From: Daldinia sp. FL1419 | Taxonomy: Eukaryota; Ascomycota; Sordariomycetes; Xylariales; Hypoxylaceae | Length of the DNA stretch: 64,000 nucleotides | Assembly: GCA_025201765.1 (NCBI GenBank) | Contig: MU623371.1 | Coordinates: forward strand, 229,448 to 293,447 | Direction: 5' to 3' | Shown here: in pieces, positions 1 to 11,896 of the stretch | Layout of the letters: each line of letters starts with the position of its first letter | Position numbering within the stretch: the first letter of the stretch is position 1 | Translations under genes and position numbers: made by a program | The notes under the pieces: generated by a model | Seen by the model: only the letters and a program-made list of their open reading frames with translations | What the model was told of the DNA's origin: nothing | Databases searched by the model: none

Positions 1-79
1 TAAATACTTGGATATCTAGGCTCCTACAGGTATAATAATAGAAACGTCCTTAGATTCACACAATGGTTTAGGTTAAGCT

Positions 80-1795
80 TTAAGCGTATACAAGCTTCGG
101 TGTATCCCGGAATATGACATTGGCAATTAATTCGGGCTGATCCAACAAATCTGTCAGTACTTTACTCTCCACAGTAACAACCGGGTCCCTTTTCTCTCTG
201 ACATATGTATCTAATTGGTCGCCATGTACATGCTGCAACTTTTTGTGCATTGAATGCATAGTAGCTGTGCCGTCGTGATGATTAATATATTGCACCTTTC
301 TGGTTGAGTCGAAGAAGCAACTCCACTCAGATTGAGTAGCCATCTCAGTGGTCACGGTTAACTTAGGATCGTGTATTGCCGTATATTGCCAGTCGATTGG
401 CAATCCGTTCTCACCCCAATACGCCGAAAAGATAACTGAAATGGAACCACATGATATAAGCTGATGCGAGATAGAACAAACGTGTCGTCTCTTCAATTCA
501 ATAATGTGAACCTCACCAAAGGGATACGTTTCTAAAATACTTCCATTAGGCGCTGTTTTCCCCGAGGCAATCATAGGAAGTATTCCCGAAGGATGGCGTG
601 ATGAATGTCGCTTCAAGGCTTCAGAAGAGCTTTCGAGGGACTGTGCAGGAAAGGGTTGAGAGATATCTAGACTCAGAAATAACTCTGTAAGTAATAGAGG
701 TCTTGAGACTGGATATGACTGATGTAGGAAGATTATAGATGATGGGTAGTGTACCCTAACATACGTATTATGCCTCACATGCCGGAGGGGTACCCATATT
801 CGAAAACGCCTGCGTAATTTAGTTCCATCTGGAAATTTGGGATGGGATGCTACCCGATATAATTCCTTGGTGCAATTTAATCCAACGAGGGCTAAGCCAA
901 TTACCACGGTCTTTATGAGCGTGAACTTAACAGATATCCCTAAATTAGTAATGGAATAAGCACTTTGGTGAATATCATCGCTCCTGACTACTGAGCCACA
1001 GAGCCGGAATCCTGAGGGGCAAGGAGCAAGTGCGCTTGCCCAAGAATCATGATTATAGTATCGGGAGTCCCATGCAAGAATGCTTTGATCATTTGAGACT
1101 TTGATAATCTCTCGCTGTAGTCTGACGAATGATTTCGACCCCTCGCCGTACAGGAGAGGCATGTTTATATCAAAGATCCCAAGGAGGCAGTATGCAGTAT
1201 CTTCCGAACGGGTTGTCTCACGATCGGCTGCCCATGACATACGCTGCGCAATGGAATAACTATAGATCGTTGAACGATCTCTTAAAGCGTCGATATGGAT
1301 CCTCGTGATACTCGAAATCATGCCTGCCAATTCGCCTCTATCACCGATAACCGTCCAGTGGTAATCGAAGAAAAGGACCTTGCTCGGCGCAAGTAATTCT
1401 TGCAAGGTCCAGCCCCGTGTGAACCAACGACTCTTGGCGAATGTGTCTATTCCTTCCTGAACATCCCAGAGATACGCATAGCACACAACCGAGTCACGGT
1501 ACCAAGCGAACATGCTGTTGATAGCCTCGCTGAGTTCGGCAGAGCTACTCTTGTCGATGCAATTGGTATCGCACCAAAGATATTGCAGACCGTCCTTCTG
1601 CGCACGACGACATGCTCCAACGATCTTGGCATAGCCACCTTTACTTTTAATGGTATCGTCAATCGCAGCACGCTCCCATTCTTTGAACGTCACTTCCGTG
1701 TTGCCATTCCATGTATGTGATAGAATAGCATACGGTGGTGTATCCTTCCCGAAAAACTCTTCGAGTTGAAGGGTGTCGACATTAATTAAACGCAT
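80..1795 (-). CDS. HET-domain protein
   Basis: Single-exon protein of 571 residues with an N-terminal HET (heterokaryon incompatibility, PF06985) domain. Visible HET signatures are YAILSHTW at residues 22-29, the LQYLWCDTNCID block near 70-81 and RWFTRGWTLQELLAP at 123-137. The first methionine (MRLINVDT) sits at the usual distance before the domain. The C-terminal 350 residues have no motif I recognise. HET proteins act in non-self recognition and can trigger cell death when incompatible alleles meet; which partner this one recognises cannot be told. The order YAILSHTW, then CIDQ-like, then GWTLQELLAP is the common architecture, so the domain looks intact. The gene ends only 80 bases inside the window. 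Confidence 0.93.
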   Translation of the reverse strand: MRLINVDTLQLEEFFGKDTPPYAILSHTWNGNTEVTFKEWERAAIDDTIKSKGGYAKIVGACRRAQKDGLQYLWCDTNCIDKSSSAELSEAINSMFAWYRDSVVCYAYLWDVQEGIDTFAKSRWFTRGWTLQELLAPSKVLFFDYHWTVIGDRGELAGMISSITRIHIDALRDRSTIYSYSIAQRMSWAADRETTRSEDTAYCLLGIFDINMPLLYGEGSKSFVRLQREIIKVSNDQSILAWDSRYYNHDSWASALAPCPSGFRLCGSVVRSDDIHQSAYSITNLGISVKFTLIKTVVIGLALVGLNCTKELYRVASHPKFPDGTKLRRRFRIWVPLRHVRHNTYVRVHYPSSIIFLHQSYPVSRPLLLTELFLSLDISQPFPAQSLESSSEALKRHSSRHPSGILPMIASGKTAPNGSILETYPFGEVHIIELKRRHVCSISHQLISCGSISVIFSAYWGENGLPIDWQYTAIHDPKLTVTTEMATQSEWSCFFDSTRKVQYINHHDGTATMHSMHKKLQHVHGDQLDTYVREKRDPVVTVESKVLTDLLDQPELIANVIFRDTPKLVYA

Positions 1796-2327
1796 GGTGA
1801 AGGCTTAAAGTCTGAAGTTATGGCAAGGTAAATGTGCTATGGGTAATGAATCTTGGTATAATCGAAGCGATTGATGCTGGAATGGAAGAAACCCAAGTAG
1901 TTGCGGGAAATGGTGTAAAGTAAGGAGAAAGACGTGGTATATAGACAAGTGCTCCGTGAGGCTGGGATGATCAATGCAATTCATTACTTAGGTACTTGGC
2001 TGAGAACGTGAAAGGGGGGAATATCAGTCATAGTAGACCATCAGTTCTCACAAGGAATTTGAGAGACTATGTGTCGGAACAATTCTAAACTCATAATAGA
2101 ACGAAGAGGTTGACTTTAAAGGGGCTTGACCGGGACACCTTGTTGAGAATATGCCTATGGAAATAATTAAAGTGGGTATACGGACGACATGATTCGGAAA
2201 GTCATTCAATATTCATACCCGACGTCGCCGCTAACTAATTGTGACTTATCAACTCTACCTGAAACTTTTCTCTAGACCTGTCGAAAAGTAACATCTTCGT
2301 TAAACATTATAGGTCAACATGGGCCTC
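1796..2327. other. Intergenic: HET promoter side and AP-1 mu 3' flank
   Basis: About 530 bases between the HET start codon and the stop codon of the AP-1 mu gene, both on the minus strand. It must hold the HET promoter and the AP-1 mu terminator. I see no coding signal and no repeat. Confidence 0.7.
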
Positions 2328-3832
2328 TTATACAGCATCCGGCAACCGCACAGCGATGTCCCCTGATTGAGTAATATATCTGACCCAAGGCAATGACGGG
2401 TATAGCAGCTGGATACGATTAATACGCGTGTGGCTGGATAAGTAAAGGGGTGACATACCTTGGGTTCTGTAATCTTCAAGTATCGCACCTGAATACCGCT
2501 AGTTGTGAAATAGGGAATCTCAAACTTGACCTGGATAGGTCTCTTGGCGCCTTTCCCTGCACTGACACCTCCCATACTACCACCAAAACCACCAGTCATT
2601 CCTCCTCCGTGCTCGTCGTCACCTCTCACACTAGGCAGTCCTAGCTCAGCTCTCATGAGAAACTCCTTGCCACCGCCGAACTGCTTAATCTTCCATACGA
2701 TGGCGCTCTGTTCGGGGGCATAATGAACACTACCAATGTTCGTTCGGAACCGAGGCGAGTCGGCGTCATCAGGCACCGGAACGATAATTTCGACGTTGTT
2801 AGCTGTGCTCCTCCTCTTAAATTGCGCCTTTGCTTTTAGCATGTACTCAATTCGGGAACCTGAATGACTCTCGACCACGCATTCAACCCAGATCAGGGGC
2901 TTAACCTGGGTGTTTAATCGATAGCTCATAAGTTCGAACTCGCCATCCGGTGGGATGAAAGAGATCGTTCGGTCATTCTCGAAACGCGACAACCGAACAC
3001 ACTGGTGGAACTTGACATCTTCCATCTCGATAGCCTTGCCTCGCGTTGTCCTTCCGGTTGTTTCGAACATGACCTTGTCGTTTAAGCCAAGCCGCAACTC
3101 TGGCATTCCGGATAGATAACACTTCATTTTAATCGCACCGAGAATTTCCGACCTTAATACGTTTCCATTCGACGATACTAGTAGGTTCAGGCTTTCGACA
3201 ACATCCAAAAACACCTCGTTCTTTCTGTATCTTATGCCTTCGGACCGCCACGACACGGCATTAGTGACTGCAATAGGTGGCCGGGCTTGTACTTCTAGCT
3301 TGTGCGATTCCTGGGTGATGTATTCTTGCAGGATCTTGGACTCTGTCGTTTGGGGATAGCCAAAGTCCATCATCTCGTCTAGTAACTCGTATATGATGAC
3401 AAAGTTGTCGCGGATCGATTCCTCTTCTAGCGCTTTAAAGTACTCGGTGAAGACTTCAACGACCTTATGTAGGAAGAGTAGGATCTCGGCGGCGTTCGTA
3501 TTTCGCTTCGTCAAGGCAAGGAGGTAAAGGTTGTTATGTCGGATATACAAGTACTGCCAGGAATCAGCATCGGAGATTTAGATACGAGGTTCAATATACG
3601 CACGTTGATGCCTTCGTGGGAAAAGCAGGGTGGTACGGCAGAGGACTCTTCTTCGGCTTCGCTTAGGAGTATGGGGAATTTCTCGACAGCCGACATGGGA
3701 ATATCACCTCGATAGTTTCGGGCAAGTAGGGTCTATGTACTACGTGTCAGCGAGTCTACGGAACTACTAACCACGAAGCTGCTCTAATCGCACCTTGCCC
3801 TTGAGATCGAGAAAGAATACAGCTGATGCCAT
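2328..3832 (-). CDS. apm1: AP-1 clathrin adaptor complex mu subunit
   Basis: Medium (mu) subunit of the AP-1 adaptor, which selects cargo and links clathrin at the trans-Golgi and endosomes. Four exons join in frame: 3832-3794, 3732-3604, 3553-2459 and 2408-2328, giving 447 residues, the usual length. Exon 1 begins MASAVFFLDLKGK; exon 2 continues with the NYRGDIP block of the longin-like N-terminal domain; exon 3 carries the rest of that domain (YLYIRHNNLY) and most of the mu-homology domain, starting after SWRSEGIRYRKNEVFLDVVE. Exon 4 restores the conserved end WVRYITQSGDIAVRLPDAV. Introns are 49-61 nt with GT and AG ends. The ORF read straight through the last intron gives an unrelated tail, so the splice at 2458/2409 is needed. 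Confidence 0.96.
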
Positions 3833-5188
3833 GATGTCGGTCTGGAGCTTGATTCAGGGGCGCGAATAGAAAAGGATGTCAATTGGCACTCAGGCCAGAC
3901 AGCAAGCCTCAGAAATTCTCAGTCATTCAACGAACAGATTACGCGTAGTTTTCTAATGCGCACGTAGAAGTCATAAAACTAATAAAGCTCTTGGCCGAGT
4001 AAAAAGGATGACTTATTTTTGGTAGGTCGCATGCCACGAGCAATTCGTAGAGACGGCTTTGAGAGACCCCACGTTGCTTCAAGTTGCCGTTCCCGACTTT
4101 GGAAAGCCAAGGGACCTTCATCCCTTATCAAGCCACACGTACCTAATGGAAGATAACATGCACCAGCCTCACCTCGAAAGCTTAAAAGCCTTAAGCAATT
4201 GCTGCACCTAAAATTGCGGGCCTATATCAAAGTCATGTGACAAAGCGGATACCGGATAGGACCCACCCCCAATTTTCTTTCACGATATCTTTTTCCGATC
4301 AAATTTTCTCTCGTCTTCTCTTTCTTCCTTTCTTCTTCAACGCGTCCATTAGACAGTGCAGCTCATTATTATTTACCACACAATTGGTACCGGCATTCTG
4401 TTGGTTCCCTACCGTGTCGTCGTTGATGTAGCATGCGATTTCGAGGCGCGGAGAAGGATTCAATTTTGATATGGTGCCATAAGAGCTGCCCGAGTATTAT
4501 CTGCCGTATTGGCAACATACTGTTGCTTGGGCAGCGTCAGAGGGACCGAACATTTTCATTTCATTTAACTGTTCTAATCGTCGTGATGATTGGTATTTAA
4601 ATTTGAGAATGCGCATTATTACACGCGCGGCTAGACTGATACACATGTAGAAATCTCAGTCTCGCGGAATCCAAGGTTGTCATCCGTCTGACATGCATAT
4701 GGGGCACAATTTTTGCAGCCGAGGTTTAGCAATAATGAGCGAGACATTTCAGCAAAATGTTTCATGATCGTTATGCTTAATTACGACCGATTAGGAATTA
4801 TTTTGTGTGCTAAGAATTACGGAGTCGTGAGCGCAGAAAAGCAGTCCTAGATGGTTTCAGTTTCGTGACGTTCGTGTTGTGAAAATTCGAGTCGAATCTG
4901 TTAATCGTTTAACCTAACTAACCTTAGTCAATTTCGCTCCGGGTTTCGTTCCAATTTTATCATATCTGCGTCCATCCTTCCTCTAGCTATACGCCATACC
5001 ATCTAAAGTTTTCAGTTCTAGAAGCGTTGGGACTGGACTTGAACCCAACTTAATCCCACTTAGTCGGCGACTAATATCGTCAGTTCGCTCACGCGGTCTG
5101 CAGCTGGGACCGAGGGTGCTTCAGTGACGTTGGGATCTACAAGCAGCCCCAAGTGGAACTCGTGACTACGTAACAAGCCTATCCCTTG

Positions 5189-5226
5189 CTACGACTACGA
5201 CTACGGCTACGGCTACAGGTACGGCT
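5189..5226. repeat. CTACGA/CTACGG hexanucleotide tract
   Basis: Short imperfect tandem array of a 6-bp unit (CTACGA twice, CTACGG twice, then degenerate units). It is non-coding and lies in the spacer before the Opi1-like gene. Confidence 0.7.
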
Positions 5227-5968
5227 ATTGAACCGTGAGCTACAGCCACATCAGAGCGAGCTGGGAGAATCATGTCGGATGAATCTCACGGAGACACATG
5301 TTAGGAAAGGATGTGTAAATAGCCAGGGAGAAAATTTGGTTGAAAGGATCTAAAAGATGAGAAATCATTTGTTCGTTCGGTGCCGGTCTTCCACAGGGCG
5401 TCGTGTCTCAGACCCCAAGGGGGGATGGAGCGAAAGAGTAATTATCATATGCTTTTGTCTTTTTCTCCCTCTCACAGTGCCAACAGTGACGGATCAGCCT
5501 CCACGCTTAGCGGCCAAGGAGGATATTAGTTGCATGTGATCACTTGGACATAATTAACCCATACAACTTGGGCTGGTTGACACGTGCTTGTACCTTGTCT
5601 CTTCTTGTAGTCGTTCTCGTCGCTGCTATCGGTAAACGTCTTGCCAGCGCGCGATGATCCTTTTGCTTTTCCGGTTCGCATCATGTATAAGCATATGATC
5701 GCGTCGAGCGTCGGGTTCATTATTAATCATTTTGCTTTTGATTAGCTCTCTTAAGCTTACGATATGTAGTATCGGTAGTGATGAGCCGATGAATCGATAA
5801 ATCGATAAAATCTCACCGGCACATGTTAAACGCGGCCGGGTTTACCCACGGACATATCTGCTAGTACCATAATCTCTTTTCGTATTCCGCCGACGAATTG
5901 TTCTAGACGACCGGTGTAAGAATAGGTTGTATACGGCGGAACGGTTTCCACCTCGATCGGGTAACTGG

Positions 5969-6040
5969 CTCGTGTGGTGTAGTGGTTAGAATATCGTAAG
6001 GTAAGGCTTTCACAAGCCGATCGGGTCAATACCGTGTGAA
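5969..6040 (+). pseudogene. tRNA-Glu-like degenerate sequence
   Basis: Positions 5975-5985 (TGGTGTAGTGG) match the pol III A-box consensus fully and the next bases (TTAGAATATC) look like a tRNA-Glu D arm. A CTTTCAC loop-like stretch, compatible with anticodon TTC, follows at about 6007, and 6023-6033 (GGGTCAATACC) matches the B-box with one mismatch. The anticodon stem has extra bases and I cannot pair the acceptor stem, so this looks like a decayed tRNA or a tRNA-derived SINE head rather than a working gene. Confidence 0.35.
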
Positions 6041-7134
6041 GATACTGTATAGATATATCCGTGCTATCTTTGGGGAAGCTCGAGTGTGGATCTATTCCAC
6101 GATCAAGCCAATCAAGACTAAGGCCGAGCTAGGATTGGCGAATCAAAAATTATAGCTTTCTGAAGATACTCCACTTAGACCCTGCCACTTACCGCGTGCT
6201 TTGCCTCTTCCCCTGCGGAACGAGGTAGCAGTGGTCGATGGCCGCCTGACCGGTCGAAAATACCACTGAAAGGGCCTCTCGCTTGGGCAATTGCAGAATC
6301 TCTGATAGGAGGTTTTTAGCAGACTTGGGAACGATTTCATTTGCATTGTACCAGACCTCAGCACCTATACTTTAGCGTTCTTCCGCCCCCAAAAGGTACT
6401 TACCAACTAGTTAAGGTAATTACCAAGTACCAAATGCGCAAAACCTTTCCCGCCAATTCCCACTCCCACCCTATTCCCACCTTTTCTCTTCGTCCCTTCG
6501 CAATCCAGGTTCACCGCGGTCCACCAAGGTCCACTACGAGCACCTGCATATTGGATGGCCCGGGGACCCCATAACGACTTTCTGGCAGTCCACGGCCCAT
6601 GTCTTTCTCTTTTGAGGCCTTGTCTTTGACTGACATCGTTACTTGCACTCTAGCACTTGGATCCTTCTCAACATCTCTCACACCGAAATCTGATCAGGCC
6701 TGACCTTTATACGACTTGACTTTTAACTTGTACTTACTATTATTATCATTACCGAGATATTCGTAAACTTCTTCTCTCCCTATTCACTTTTCTCTATTAC
6801 TTGTCTCTATTATACGCAGTACCTTTCTTTCTTTTATCGTGTATTTTTATTATTTTTCATATGAATAATCAGGTAATTTGATTTGACAAGTCCATTCCAT
6901 CTTCCGACATCCCACCCGTCTCTCTCAACGAAATCGGCCGTCTTTTTCTGTACAGTACTATATCACCTTTCGCTATTGATGCGCACCCAATATACGTGAT
7001 ACCAAATATCTTCGAATCAAATCTTTTCGCCAATGCGCAAATGATCGCCGAGTGTTTCCTTGCCCCGCGACCTATCGCCAGTTAAGAGTGTCTTCTTGAT
7101 AGAAGCGCTTTCGGCTGTTGGAACAAAAAAGACG

Positions 7135-9089
7135 ATGGAGCAGCAGAATCACACGTCTTTACCTCCGCCTTCGACTCGCGATCAAAAGCATGGTTTACAA
7201 CATTCAGCACCACAGCATACATCGCCGCCGTTAGATTCTACAGCCGGATTATTCGGTCAATTTGACCGCACCTTTAAACTTCCACTATATCCTCCGCCGT
7301 CCTACGCGCAATCCCATGACCCTGTGGGCTTAAGGTTTCCCGACCCCCCAAAGACCGAACTTGCTCCCATCAAGTCGATAAGTCCGTCGAACAGCGACGG
7401 GAAGGAACCTAACAATCATCTCCCATCTCTGTCTACCTTGACAGCTCCATCCGCTCCTTTATATACTCCTCCCCAACCTTCAGAACCAGCGTATTCCCCT
7501 CCAGCGCCGCCCCCTCTTACTCATTGGCCGAGCTTAAATCCCTTAACCGCATATTATACCCCAAGTCACGTACAGAATGCCGACTCGCCCATGCGGATGG
7601 ATGTAGACGCAAGTAGTAGTAGCGGCGTAAGCGCCCCGTCGCCTGATCGCCTCCAAGATGGAAGAGCCAGCAGCGTTAGTCTAGACGATCCAGATGTAAG
7701 GATGGCAGCTGAAGCTCTCGGCGACTTAAAAGCAGGTAAGTTATCAGCCATCACTTGTCATATATGATAGTCTCTTATCATATGCGCCTCCTGCATGTTT
7801 GATAGTACGACACTAACCATCAGGTAACATCCGTAGATTTTGTGTCCTCTCCGCCGAATAACCACGCCCCGGTACCTGGCTCGCCACGTTCGCAGACGAA
7901 CGGTACCCGACCGGAACCGCTCATCTCGTTACTGACCACTTCGCACCCCCTACTGGCTACGACCATCGAAGGCGCTACTTCTGCATACGTCAACTCGAAG
8001 AACTACTCGCCAAGGTTTAAGTCGAGCGCCGAGTACGTGGAAGGCTATGTGATTCCCATCGCCAATACCGTAGGGTCGGTCGGTCGCGTAACCGGCGTGG
8101 AAGGTGGTGTTCGGTGGTTTCTAAGCGGGGCAAGAAGACACAAGTCGCAAGGTTCCGATCTCGAAGCCGCAGACTTGGGTTCTAACAAGCGCCGGAGAGT
8201 CGACGGTACCGGCAGCTTTAAGGAACCTACACCGGAACCTACTTCAGGGGCGCAAACGCCGAGGGCATCTCTTGACAACTCGCGCGACCGCCGGCTCTCG
8301 GTTGCAAGCACCGTAGACACATTACCAGCTTACGATGACCTTCGATCTCCACCGTACGCCGAACAGTTCGCGCCTTCTGAGCCACGCCCAAACAGCGCAG
8401 CATGGCAGTCCCGTCTTATCATGTCCACGTCAGGACTAAGCATCGCTATGAGCGAAGAAAGCTTGCGCAGCCTTAAGTACTGCCTAAGCTGGCTCCGGTG
8501 GGCCAACGTGCGCATCGGAAACGTAATCAACTCCTTAAAGTCTACCATGGAGAAGTACGAAAAGGCCGAATCCAGACAGTCGAATGGCGACCACGCTATG
8601 GGTGGTACGTCTTCTGACGAGTATGTCGACAGGAACCAGCTCGCGGCGAAGATTGCAGACCTAAGGATGGATGTTCTGAAGACCCTTCAGGACGTCATCA
8701 ACACGGTTAGCAGGTACGCTGGTGGTGCTCTACCAGAGAATGCGCGGGAGCTCGTTCGACGCCACCTAACAAGCCTGCCTCAAAGGTTCCGTGTCGCAAG
8801 TATGGTCGGTGACGGCCAGCAGCAAGACGGTCGTCGCCCCGAGCTTAACGGGGAGGCGGGCCGAGAAGCACACGAGAAGGAGACGCGGGAGAGCGCTCAA
8901 CGGGTGCTGGTTCTCGCCAAGGAGGGACTTGACATGATGTCTCAAGTATCAGGCGTTTTAGACGGTACCATCGTTAGTGCCGAAGAGTGGTGCGATAGGT
9001 TGGGTAGGAGGAAGCGAGAGCAACGGGAAAGTCTGCTCGGGCCGCCTCACGATCCGCAGGCGCCTTTGGACGAGGTTAAGATCGGTTAA
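7135..9089 (+). CDS. opi1: Opi1-domain transcriptional regulator (CCG-8-like)
   Basis: Two exons, 7135-7735 and 7837-9089, join as GCAG|gtaag...tag|AT to give 617 residues. The N-terminal 220 residues are Pro/Ser-rich and disordered. The conserved Opi1 region begins in exon 2 at about residue 230 (LLTTSHPLLATTIEGA, then YVEGYVIPIANTVG) and continues through a block around KYCLSWLRWANVRIGNVI. In yeast Opi1 represses phospholipid synthesis genes; the filamentous-fungal relative is the clock-controlled protein CCG-8 of Neurospora. That is family knowledge; the role here is inferred. I start at MEQQ (7135); an in-frame ATG at 7060 would add 25 residues that do not look conserved. The long CT-rich leader upstream suggests a regulated 5' UTR. 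Confidence 0.9.
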
Positions 9090-10483
9090 ATGAAAAAAAC
9101 AAAAATAAAAAAAAACCCTTTTTTTATAGTATGACAAAAACGTACGGCGTTCCACGGGGAAGACAAAAAATATGATGCACATAAAAAATAGGTGGATTCA
9201 AAATAGGTGACGATAAAAACACCGAGGAAGGAAACGAAGAGCCAAGGTCTAAATTCGGCTAACAGGTAGCATAGAATTTGGACCTTGGCATTGCCAGACG
9301 GGACGACTCACCGCTCTCCTTTCGGGGTTAACGAACTTGGTCCAACTTTGACCTACAAACACTTTTTCTTGCTGTCGGGAATCTTGCTAGAGATGCAGCT
9401 TTATACCCACGTAGCAAATGATCGAGATGCTTCATTCGATAGTTGTCTCGTTCCTGCTTTTGCTGTCTTCTGCATATCCGTTTCTATTCGGTCGGTTGTA
9501 CATAAGGACGATTTCTGACTTGGTGATTTTCACGACATTTTTCCTATCACGGACTAACGGCATCTGATCTCCAGAGTTCTCGGTTTATGTATTTTCTTCC
9601 CTGTAAGGCAAAGGGTTGGGGAATATGTCTAAAATAGTACCCGCACATAGCGTCATCGCATTGCCGTAGAGACTGAATAGATGACAGTTTACGTTGGCAG
9701 TCATACATGATTTTTGGATGCTTCGCGTGATGGATCTGCTCGAGCATATCGTATCTGAGGACTATTCGACTATGAATTCGACCCATTTGTCGAGTAGCTA
9801 GCCCTTCGTTTAGGTTGTATCAATTTTAAGCATGATGTTTACCTATTACGATAACCTCCAGTCCAGCTACCGTGCAATTGTTCTCCCATCCCCGTTCACA
9901 TCTATCGAGATACAAGCTCAGGTTCCTAAAGATGCACATGAAAAGCGGTACCTAGTTCTCTAGGAAACTCGTTCGTGACACCATTTCGCCCCATACGGTA
10001 GCATCACTAACAACGGCATTGTTATAGATAAGACGTATAGATAAGATGTAAGATGTAAGATGTGCGTTAACAATTCCAATGTCAGCCTTGAGAATACAAC
10101 AGAAGGTTGTACAAGTGTCTTTGGAAACCCGAACCGTATAATTCAAGGCCTTAGCTAAGTGACCTGTCAAAGACTAAAAATCAAGTTGCCACCAAGGTGC
10201 TGTAACCAAGTCATTGTTGTACGTGTCTTGAGTAATTGAGGAACAAAGATATCGTACCATCGAGGGGCATAATGACTTCTTCCGCTCTATGCCGTAAGTG
10301 TGTACTTTAAGACCATGCTGGCATGGGAAGACACTAGCTGAATATCGTTTGTCTTGCTTAATCAAGCAGTCACTCGACTTTACTTTGAGACCATTTTGTT
10401 TACGTCACTTCGCGATCTACAATCGTGCTGTTCGCAGCCGTCTTCCAGATATTAGTACCCTTTGGTTTGAACAGATTTGGACA
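9090..10483. other. Spacer without clear genes
   Basis: About 1.4 kb after the Opi1-like gene. It begins with an A-rich tract (9091-9125), probably within the 3' UTR. Only short ORFs without plausible protein character are present. Confidence 0.55.
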
Positions 10484-10984
10484 ATGAATACCTTTAGGTC
10501 ATCATGCCCATGTATAATCAGCGGAGCAAGGTCCAAGGGCCTGGTGCATAGGTTCCTGTCGCTCCGAAAACCAACTAGGACGCCGACTCGCTCTGGAAGA
10601 TGTTCAAACTGCGGAACAGCGCGGCAACGTGAAGGTCAAGTATTGGAAACCACTCCGGAAGAAATCGAACCGCTCCAGCAAAGGACTAATCCCCAGAGAG
10701 ACGTGAGAGGATTTGACTCGGATGACGTAGCGTGTCGTTTGTCCGTCATTTTGATGGTTGCTCATTGTAACACCAGCTTGGAGCACGACGAAGAGATTGA
10801 TCTCGCCGAGAGGGTTTATACACAGCTGAAGATGGAGGGAAGCCCGTTAGTCGATCGGAGATGGGAAAATAACCCTAGCCGACTCCCCGACTTTGTGTTT
10901 CAACACTTTCATAGCGTCGTGAAGGAGCAGCTCGGTAAGTCATACACTCGTCCCCTTGGCGATCAGGTCCCGAGCTTCTTCTAG
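10484..10984 (+). CDS. Hypothetical protein (uncertain)
   Basis: A possible exon encoding up to 166 residues from the ATG at 10484 (an upstream in-frame ATG at 10298 would give 228). The C-terminal half reads like real protein (acidic stretch LEHDEEIDLAERVYTQL, then FVFQHFHSVVKEQLG). A good splice donor GTAAGT follows CAGCTCG at about 10934, so the last 16 codons may be intron and a further exon may be missing. No family recognised. It lies between the Opi1-like and GNAT genes. It could equally be a chance ORF or a gene remnant. Confidence 0.3.
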   Translation: MNTFRSSCPCIISGARSKGLVHRFLSLRKPTRTPTRSGRCSNCGTARQREGQVLETTPEEIEPLQQRTNPQRDVRGFDSDDVACRLSVILMVAHCNTSLEHDEEIDLAERVYTQLKMEGSPLVDRRWENNPSRLPDFVFQHFHSVVKEQLGKSYTRPLGDQVPSFF

Positions 10985-11275
10985 CTAGGTCATCGTGGAA
11001 GTAGGTAGCTTCTCGCTCGGCCAAGATAACGGTATGGATTTTGTGCAAGTATTATTTCGTTAGAGCTACTAATGGCAAAACATTAGGTGTTGCCGGTTTT
11101 AATAAATTACTTTATTACTTTCGTTAATCCTTGGGTACATATCCCTGGAACTATAGCATCTGAATACGTTCAAACTTGAGCATAGTTGAGGTAGCAAGTC
11201 AGGGCGATAATCATTCTCGCTTCTAATATTCTAGTTCGTAAATCTACCGTTGGTCTATGTCAGGACGGTTGCGGC

Positions 11276-11896
11276 TCAACTTGCAACTTTCTTCGCTGGT
11301 CTCATCATGAAGCTTTCGAGACGTTTACCATCGTCAAGGGGGACGGTTTCTATCAAGTCAAATCCATGCTTCGCGTAAAGAGGAGCCCCGGCAGGGCTGG
11401 CAGCAAGAAAAGCCTCGAGTCCTGCGTCGTCGGCTTTGGCTATGCCCCATCGTAGAAGCTGCTTGCCCGCACCCTTCCCGCGAGAATCTTCTCGGACGCC
11501 TAGGATATCTAGATACCAATGCGGACGGTTTCCCATAATCTTCTCGTGCATCTTCTTTATGGTCCCGAAGAACTCTTCGACGCAGGATAGATCGGTATCT
11601 TCCGGCCAGCTGGTAGTTGGCGGGGGCGGGGGCGATGGAGTCGTAAAGTACTCCTGCCATATTCCAAACGCGAGGATCCTCTCTGGCGTCACAGAATTTG
11701 GGTCAGTCAAGACCAGGAAATGATCGGTTGGCTTTTGTAGGCCTGAAGCTAGGGGGTCCAACCAAAACTTCCGCACATGCTCTGGATTCGAGCTGAAGAC
11801 TCGTCGAGTGACGGGGTGATCTCCGAATGCATCGAAGTAGACGTCGATAAGGGATGGGATATCCGAAGGAGTTGCCTTTCTTACTTTGAACGACAT
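11276..11896 (-). CDS. GNAT-family N-acetyltransferase
   Basis: Intronless 206-residue protein of the GCN5-related N-acetyltransferase fold. The N-terminus VRKATPSDIPSLIDVYFDAF is the usual first strand and helix. Acetyl-CoA binding motif A is at about residues 130-150 (LDILGVREDSRGKGAGKQLL, with the R-G-K-G-A-G-K pyrophosphate loop at 139-145), followed by the LYAKHGFDLIET motif B region. Fungal members of this subgroup are mostly uncharacterised; the acetyl acceptor cannot be predicted. A Pro-rich insertion (residues 87-95) lies before the core. It is divergent from the oxidase gene starting at 12776. Confidence 0.93.
   Translation of the reverse strand: MSFKVRKATPSDIPSLIDVYFDAFGDHPVTRRVFSSNPEHVRKFWLDPLASGLQKPTDHFLVLTDPNSVTPERILAFGIWQEYFTTPSPPPPPTTSWPEDTDLSCVEEFFGTIKKMHEKIMGNRPHWYLDILGVREDSRGKGAGKQLLRWGIAKADDAGLEAFLAASPAGAPLYAKHGFDLIETVPLDDGKRLESFMMRPAKKVAS

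Larger units (their letters stand above)
3833..7134. other. Long spacer upstream of AP-1 mu and Opi1 genes
   Basis: About 3.3 kb between two divergently transcribed genes (AP-1 mu on minus, Opi1-like on plus). It has only short, unconvincing ORFs. It holds a short CTACGA/CTACGG hexanucleotide tract (5189-5226), a tRNA-like sequence (about 5969-6040) and, from about 6590 onward, a CT-rich stretch typical of a fungal 5' leader for the Opi1 gene. Confidence 0.6.

Noticed and set aside
5028..5060. Perfect reverse-complement B box (GGACTTGAACC), possible tRNA on the minus strand
   Set aside because: No matching A box at tRNA spacing and no T-arm, anticodon or acceptor pairing; a chance match.
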